Positions 5,857 to 10,273 of a stretch of DNA of 10,273 bases are shown piece by piece. Under the pieces are notes generated by a model, which worked only from the letters and a program-made list of their open reading frames with translations, was not told the DNA's origin and ran no database searches. The first letter of the stretch is position 1; each line of letters opens with the position of its first letter. Origin of the DNA: JAAYHC01 sp964483175 (GTDB lineage: Bacteria > Bacillota > UBA5301); NCBI GenBank assembly GCA_964483175.1, contig CAZAAT010000074.1:1-10273 (forward strand). The letters are read 5' to 3'. The position numbers and the translations under genes were made by a program.

Positions 5857-6615
5857 CTACATTCCTGTGTAGATCAGCACGGCATCGCGTAAAAACTTCG
5901 CCAATCCGGGTTGGTCTTTGTCATAATAGGCCGTAAATCGCTCATCATCGACATACATCTGCGCCAGCCCAGCATGCGCCTCTTTGCTGTAGCTCGGCCA
6001 AGTAAACGAGAGCCATTGGCGATGTAGATCAGCCGCTTTCTGAGCCAGCTCGCCTGCGGGGTCTCCAGTGGCAAACGCGGCCTTGAGAGTTTCCATGACC
6101 TCTGCACCTAGTTGTTCAAACTGTTCGTACTGTTCCTTGCTCATCCCCATCAGCTTTGCGTTAGAGCGGTCAACCGTTTTATCACCGTATTTGGCCCTGA
6201 TCTCTGAGCCAAATTTCTTTTCATTTTCCTCGATCATCTGCCGTTTAAAGCCTTCAAACTTTTCTCGATCAGTCATTATCATTCTCCCTTCTAAGGTGGC
6301 CAAACTTTTGTCCACATTATTAATCAGCTGATCTAACTGCTGCTTTCGCGCGACCAACTGCTCGCGATGCTCCCTTAGCGCAGCCGCTCGATCAAAGGAG
6401 GGTGCGGTGATAATTTCTTTAATCCGTTCCAAACTCAGACCGAGTTCGCGGTAGAACAGAATCTGCTGTAAGCGGTCAACTTCATTCGGCCCATAGACTC
6501 GATACCCTGATGAATTGATTCTGGCCGGCTTAAGAAGGCCAATCTCATCATAATACCGCAGGGTCCTGCCGCTGACACCCGCTAAACGGCCGAGTTTTTG
6601 TACCGTGTATTCCAT
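5857..6615 (-). CDS. MerR family regulator with TipAS effector domain
   Basis: A 252-residue two-domain regulator. Residues 1-70 are the MerR winged helix-turn-helix, with VQKLGRLAGVSGRTLRYYDEIGLLKP and the wing SSGYRVY. Residues about 75-110 form the dimerisation coiled coil. Residues about 120-250 match the TipAS domain, an all-helical pocket known from TipA and Mta that binds antibiotics or other bulky ligands; the EGFKRQMIEENEKKFGSEIRAKYG segment is typical. Ligand binding would let it twist an over-long promoter and activate transcription. ATG at 6615 is chosen because AGGAGGTG lies just upstream; a TTG at 6633 in the same frame overlaps that site. Its own promoter has the 19-bp spacer of a MerR target, so it probably activates itself. 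No efflux pump or resistance gene is adjacent, so other targets must lie elsewhere. Confidence 0.92.
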   Translation of the reverse strand: MEYTVQKLGRLAGVSGRTLRYYDEIGLLKPARINSSGYRVYGPNEVDRLQQILFYRELGLSLERIKEIITAPSFDRAAALREHREQLVARKQQLDQLINNVDKSLATLEGRMIMTDREKFEGFKRQMIEENEKKFGSEIRAKYGDKTVDRSNAKLMGMSKEQYEQFEQLGAEVMETLKAAFATGDPAGELAQKAADLHRQWLSFTWPSYSKEAHAGLAQMYVDDERFTAYYDKDQPGLAKFLRDAVLIYTGM

Positions 6616-6637
6616 GGCTCCACCTCCTGACAATGTT

Positions 6638-6668
6638 AGTTTACACCTTTACGTTACGTTAATGTCAA
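6638..6668 (-). promoter_or_regulatory. MerR-type promoter and operator of the merR gene
   Basis: On the minus strand, TTGACA (6668-6663) and TAAACT (6643-6638) are separated by 19 bases, two more than the optimum and the hallmark of promoters activated by MerR proteins. The spacer holds an imperfect inverted repeat: arms ACCTTTACGT (6645-6654) and ACGTTAATGT (6656-6665) match at eight of ten positions, centred on 6655. This is the expected place for the regulator dimer to bind, supporting autoregulation. Confidence 0.8.
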
Positions 6669-6761
6669 CAAATCTGAGTCTAAAAATAAAAACGACAGGA
6701 GAATTATCCCCTATCGCTAAAAGGTCGCTCAGCAATCGTTTTGCTCAAAACGAACAAAGTA

Positions 6762-8477
6762 TCATTCAGAACAGACAGCTGTTAACAGCGGTAATTCAAC
6801 AAACATGGTTGTACCTCCACCCAAAGTACTCTCCGCCCAGATCCGACCGTCATGTTCCTCGACAAGGTGTTTAGATAAGTGCAGAGCCAGGCCGATTCCA
6901 CCCGAACCGATACTAGCAACATTACTAGCACGATAAAAACCTTCAAAAATCCGATCAAGCTCATCAATCGGAACCCCTACCCCCTCATCGCTCACCGAAA
7001 GCAGAGCCCGATTATCCTTAATTGCCAGCTTGACCGCTACTTGACTGCCAGGAGCCGAATAATTCACCGCGTTAGACAACAAATTTCGCACTACTTCCTC
7101 AAGACGCAAAGCATCACCAAGCACCATCACTCCGCGAGGGATTTCTGCCTCAATAAGATGCAGACCCTCCAAAAGCTGAGATTCAATAGCCGAATTAATT
7201 ATTTCAGCCCAATCGACTGCGTGAAAGTTCAAGGACAAACGGCCGGTTTCAAACTTAAATGCCTCAAAAACCATAGACAGCATCTCGGAAAGCCTGTCGA
7301 CCTCAGCAGTCATTTTCTGAGCAAGTGCCTCCGAGTTACTGCTAACAGTCTTCATCTCCAGTAATTGAGCAAATCCTTTTATAGCGGTCAACGGGTTGGT
7401 AATCTCGTGCGCAAGAAATCGGAGTATTTGCAGGCGTGACTCATCATTTTCCAGTGATAATACCTTGATGCGAGCAACGGAAGCCTCAAGTTCTTGGCGC
7501 GCGTTCACAAGGTCCGTAATATCTTGCACGGTCCAGAGAAAACACTGGTAATTGTTGAAGGCCACTTTTCGCGAGAAAACCGAGTGAACTCTAATTTGGC
7601 CATCTTTTCGCTTTACCCGAACTTCAGGAGCCACCTCCGGGCCCTGGTCGAGAAAGATATCAACATCCGTTATTTTCCGGCCAATAATCTCCTGAAGTGA
7701 ATAACCGACCATGTTCAGCCAAGCCTGATTGACTTCGAGAATAGTTCCATCAGTCGCCCTGATTAGGCAGAAACCAGCATTAGCAGTATGAAATACCGCC
7801 CTGAACCGTTCTTCGCTTTGCTGTACGGCAACTTTAGTCCGTTTACTTTCACTATTACTGATAATCTGCCAATTACCATCCCGGCGCACTAAGGCATAAG
7901 GATGGCGCGCTGCGATATCCAAAATATCGACCACTGTGCACTTGGCAAGATCATATGTGCTGATCGCCAGGATCGGTTGCTCCCTGATAGTCCGGGCAAT
8001 CAAGGTCTCATCTTGCAGATAATCCTGCCACGAATCTTGGTCTAACCCGAAGGTATGGGTAGCAATACGCATTCCCGCAAATCCACGCAGCCTCGCTTCG
8101 GCCACCTTATTAGCCAAAACAGCATATGCACGCCGAGCGATAAACTTTTCACCTACCGAATACCACTTGCTAGAATCGATGATCTCCAGCTGGCCCTTCA
8201 CTAGATAAGGAGTTAAATCACCCATAACTCTAGAGAGAGCAGACCAGGCCTCTTCAATCGTTAGAGAATCGGTAGTTACCCATAGGCAATACTCATTTTC
8301 TCGTAAACCGGCCGCAAAATAGGGAACTAGAATATCAAGTAAATCCTGCTTATCTTGATAAAACTGACAGATATGGGTCCCCCATGGAATATTACCTACT
8401 ATACTAAGACCGCTCGGGCGAGCTGACCACCTATCATCCGCCCGTTTTGCTACCGCCACTGCAAAAACACTTCCCAT
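6762..8477 (-). CDS. Soluble MEDS-PAS histidine kinase
   Basis: A 571-residue cytoplasmic sensor kinase with no membrane segment. Residues about 28-200 form a MEDS domain (from GTHICQFYQDKQDLL through YDLAKCTVVDILDIAARHPYALVRR), the sensory module first named from DcmR and often found in anaerobes and methylotrophs. A PAS domain follows at about 218-325. The HisKA dimerisation domain has the phospho-accepting His357 in AHEITNPLTAIKGF; the Thr after HEI, where Arg or Lys is usual, is slightly atypical. The ATPase domain has the N box RNLLSNAVNYS, the G1 box DEGVGVP and the G2 box SGGIGLAL, so it should be active. It is the third gene of a probable operon and is clearly related to the kinase at 9166-10273. 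Neither ATG 8477 nor TTG 8486 has a recognisable ribosome binding site, so the start is uncertain. No response regulator is in view. Confidence 0.88.
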   Translation of the reverse strand: MGSVFAVAVAKRADDRWSARPSGLSIVGNIPWGTHICQFYQDKQDLLDILVPYFAAGLRENEYCLWVTTDSLTIEEAWSALSRVMGDLTPYLVKGQLEIIDSSKWYSVGEKFIARRAYAVLANKVAEARLRGFAGMRIATHTFGLDQDSWQDYLQDETLIARTIREQPILAISTYDLAKCTVVDILDIAARHPYALVRRDGNWQIISNSESKRTKVAVQQSEERFRAVFHTANAGFCLIRATDGTILEVNQAWLNMVGYSLQEIIGRKITDVDIFLDQGPEVAPEVRVKRKDGQIRVHSVFSRKVAFNNYQCFLWTVQDITDLVNARQELEASVARIKVLSLENDESRLQILRFLAHEITNPLTAIKGFAQLLEMKTVSSNSEALAQKMTAEVDRLSEMLSMVFEAFKFETGRLSLNFHAVDWAEIINSAIESQLLEGLHLIEAEIPRGVMVLGDALRLEEVVRNLLSNAVNYSAPGSQVAVKLAIKDNRALLSVSDEGVGVPIDELDRIFEGFYRASNVASIGSGGIGLALHLSKHLVEEHDGRIWAESTLGGGTTMFVELPLLTAVCSE

Positions 8478-8550
8478 ATTATGCAACTATTCAAACAAAG
8501 AGGCACTATTCTACAAAGACTTGACTTTTCCTGCCACCGGTAACAATCTT

Positions 8551-9159
8551 TTATTTGCGTTGGGAGTATAGACGGTACAGTAAAAAGATTAGGCCAGCCA
8601 GACCGATGAGCACCCAGATAAGCCTCGAGTAAGTATTGATGAGCTGCAAGTTATTGGCCCACGACTCTCCAGCCAGCGCACCTAGCCAGACCAGTATGGC
8701 GTTCCAGATCATTGAGCCAAGCGCAGTAAGCACTAAAAAAATAACCCGATGCATTTTTGCAGCCCCGGCTGGAATCGAAATTAGACTGCGTAATATCGGG
8801 ATAAAGCGACAAAAGAAGACCGTCCAGGTTCCCTGAGTGGCAAACCAGTGACTAGCTCTGTGGATATCAGCCATTTTTAGTCGCAGTACCCGCCCCAGGT
8901 TACCGAAAAGCAATTTGCGCAACGACTCCGGCGTAATCAGCCGTCCAACATTATATAAAATAACTGCTCCGGTTAGAGAACCTATCGTAGCGGACAATAC
9001 GACCAGCCAAAAATTTAGGCCGGCATACACAGTCATAAATCCACCTAAGGTCAAGATTACTTCAGAAGGAATCGGCGGGAAAATGTTCTCGACCGCTATT
9101 AATAGACCGATTGCCAAGTATCCGAACTGATTAATAAACTCGATGATAAAATTTTGCAC
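8551..9159 (-). CDS. DedA family membrane protein
   Basis: A 202-residue integral membrane protein with several hydrophobic segments (about 12-28, 48-70, 112-130, 138-163 and 178-196). The DedA signatures are present: the acidic ENIFPPIPSE with Glu24 and Glu33, and FFCRFIPILRSLISIPAGAAKM with Arg118 and Arg124, equivalent to the essential charged residues of E. coli YqjA and YghB. DedA proteins act in membrane homeostasis; some flip undecaprenyl phosphate or phospholipid carriers, and others affect resistance to cationic peptides or alkali. The GTG start at 9159 lies six bases after the stop of the upstream kinase, and its ribosome binding site (AAAGG) is within the end of that gene, a strong sign of co-transcription. 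A 64-base gap separates it from the second kinase. Confidence 0.92.
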   Translation of the reverse strand: MQNFIIEFINQFGYLAIGLLIAVENIFPPIPSEVILTLGGFMTVYAGLNFWLVVLSATIGSLTGAVILYNVGRLITPESLRKLLFGNLGRVLRLKMADIHRASHWFATQGTWTVFFCRFIPILRSLISIPAGAAKMHRVIFLVLTALGSMIWNAILVWLGALAGESWANNLQLINTYSRLIWVLIGLAGLIFLLYRLYSQRK

Positions 9160-9165
9160 CTATTA

Positions 9166-10273
9166 TTACCTTTCACCAGAATATAGTGGCAATTCAACAT
9201 AGAACGTAGACCCGTTGCCAACTTGACTTTCGACCCAGATCCGCCCTCCATGCCGCTCTACCGTGTGTTTACATAAGTGCAAGCCAAGTCCTTCCCCGCT
9301 AGGGCCATCTGGAGAAATATTGCTCGCCCGATAAAAACCGTCAAAAATCTGGTCAACCTCTTCTGAGGGGATGCCAATTCCGTGGTCATGTACCGAAAGC
9401 AAGGCAGATCCATCAACGATACCTAACCTAACCTTGATCACACTACCAGGCTCAGAATATTTTTCAGCGTTTGATAGTAAATTGCGCAATAATCCTTCGA
9501 GGCGTGCACCATCTCCGTTAACCAAAACGGGGCGCTCAAGTTCAAGCTCAATACTATGCGTCGCCGTAAATCGGTGGAATTCAACGGCCGATCCCACGAT
9601 CTCTGCCAAATCTACTAGGCTAAACTCCATTGGCAAACTTCCAGCTTGCATTTTAAAGGCATCTAAAACTTGCGACAACATCTCGGAAAGCCTGTCAACC
9701 TCATTATTCAGCTTGGCGGTCAGTTCTCTAGTTTGCTCATCAGCGGTCTGTACGGCAATTACCTGCGCGAAGCCCTTTAGGGCAGTCAACGGATTCCGGA
9801 TTTCGTGGGCTAGCAGCCTAACTAACTGAATTCGGGCTTGATCCCTCTCATCCGCTAATTGCTTTTCCTTGGCTAAAGCTGCTTCCAGATCATTACGAAC
9901 CTGCATAAGATCGGTAATATCCTGCACGGAGACTAGGTAACATTTCTCACTTTGCAAGTTGACTTTACGGACAAATACCGAGTGAACCCTTTGGCGTCCG
10001 TCCTTTCTGGTTACATACATTTCGGGTATCTCGATTGAGAGAGATTTTCGAAGCGCCGAGCAAATGGCTCTGTAATCAGAAAGGCCTGGAAATAGATTTA
10101 GATCTTGGATTTTTTTCCCATAAACCTCATCAATATTGTAACCGAGCATATCAAGCCAGGCCTGATTGGCATCGATCACAATGCCGTCACCCGCTTGGAT
10201 TAGAACGAAACCTGTATTGGTCGTATGAAAAGCAGCAGCAAACCGTTGTTCGCTCTGCCATAAACCCTCCCGA
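9166..10273 (-). CDS. PAS histidine kinase, N-terminus cut by window edge
   Basis: The frame is open to the right edge, leaving 368 visible residues; the GTG at 10179 lies inside the PAS domain and is not the start. The visible protein begins in a PAS domain (SEQRFAAAFHTTNTGFVLIQ to SVQDITDLM) followed by a short coiled coil. The HisKA domain has the phospho-accepting His in LLAHEIRNPLTALKGF (codon at 9807-9805). The ATPase domain has the N box RNLLSNAEKYS, the G1 box DHGIGIP and the G2 box GEGLGLHL, all intact. It aligns along its whole visible length with the kinase at 6762-8477, with roughly half the residues identical by eye, so an upstream MEDS domain is likely but unseen. It is first in view of the kinase-DedA-kinase cluster. 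Its signal and its response regulator are unknown. Confidence 0.88.
   Translation of the reverse strand, partial: REGLWQSEQRFAAAFHTTNTGFVLIQAGDGIVIDANQAWLDMLGYNIDEVYGKKIQDLNLFPGLSDYRAICSALRKSLSIEIPEMYVTRKDGRQRVHSVFVRKVNLQSEKCYLVSVQDITDLMQVRNDLEAALAKEKQLADERDQARIQLVRLLAHEIRNPLTALKGFAQVIAVQTADEQTRELTAKLNNEVDRLSEMLSQVLDAFKMQAGSLPMEFSLVDLAEIVGSAVEFHRFTATHSIELELERPVLVNGDGARLEGLLRNLLSNAEKYSEPGSVIKVRLGIVDGSALLSVHDHGIGIPSEEVDQIFDGFYRASNISPDGPSGEGLGLHLCKHTVERHGGRIWVESQVGNGSTFYVELPLYSGER

Noticed and set aside
5825..6031. Short repeat GTAGATCAG occurring three times (5825, 5870 and 6023)
   Set aside because: Nine bases, irregular spacing, and two copies lie within the MerR coding sequence; no array structure or symmetry.
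6737..6764. Hairpin CGTTTT/AAAACG after the kinase stop as a terminator, or the kinase TGA as a Sec codon
   Set aside because: The stem is only 6 bp and A/T-rich with no T-tract after it. Read-through would add about 10 residues before another stop, and the kinase domain is complete without it.

Overview
The window reads like part of the chromosome of an anaerobic or facultatively anaerobic, low-to-mid-GC Gram-positive bacterium (Bacillota, probably a Clostridia- or Peptococcaceae-like lineage). The grounds are strong GGAGG-type ribosome binding sites, GTG starts, clean sigma-70/sigA-type promoters, a selenocysteine-containing peroxiredoxin, a secreted multiheme cytochrome c, a MerR-TipAS regulator and MEDS-domain histidine kinases. 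This is inference from gene content; nothing here fixes a species.

Layout. Positions 1-43 (minus) hold the first 14 codons of what looks like DNA-3-methyladenine glycosylase I. A TetR regulator (71-658, minus) is divergent from a secreted octaheme cytochrome c of the hydroxylamine oxidoreductase (HAO) type (829-1989, plus). Between them lie two facing promoters and a near-perfect 20-bp palindrome over the cytochrome transcription start. Then come a hemerythrin-like protein (2033-2599, minus) and a ketopantoate-reductase-family protein (2688-3611, minus). An NADPH-dependent FMN reductase (3719-4276, plus) converges on an isochorismatase-like hydrolase (4289-4831, minus).

The most notable gene is a peroxiredoxin at 4986-5702 (plus). 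Its frame is interrupted once, by TGA at 5229-5231, exactly at the peroxidatic cysteine codon, and a bacterial SECIS-like hairpin follows. The frame is uninterrupted on both sides, so this is a selenoprotein and not a broken gene. It has its own promoter, a perfect inverted repeat in the leader and a textbook terminator.

The rest is on the minus strand. A MerR-TipAS regulator (5857-6615) has the 19-bp-spacer promoter typical of MerR-controlled genes and its own terminator. A probable operon runs from the right edge: a PAS histidine kinase (9166-10273, incomplete), a DedA membrane protein (8551-9159) and a second, paralogous MEDS-PAS histidine kinase (6762-8477). No response regulator is in view.

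A possible common theme is coping with oxygen, peroxide and nitrogen oxides in an anaerobe: peroxiredoxin, hemerythrin-like protein, flavin reductase and HAO-like cytochrome. The genes sit in separate transcription units, so joint regulation is not shown by the sequence.
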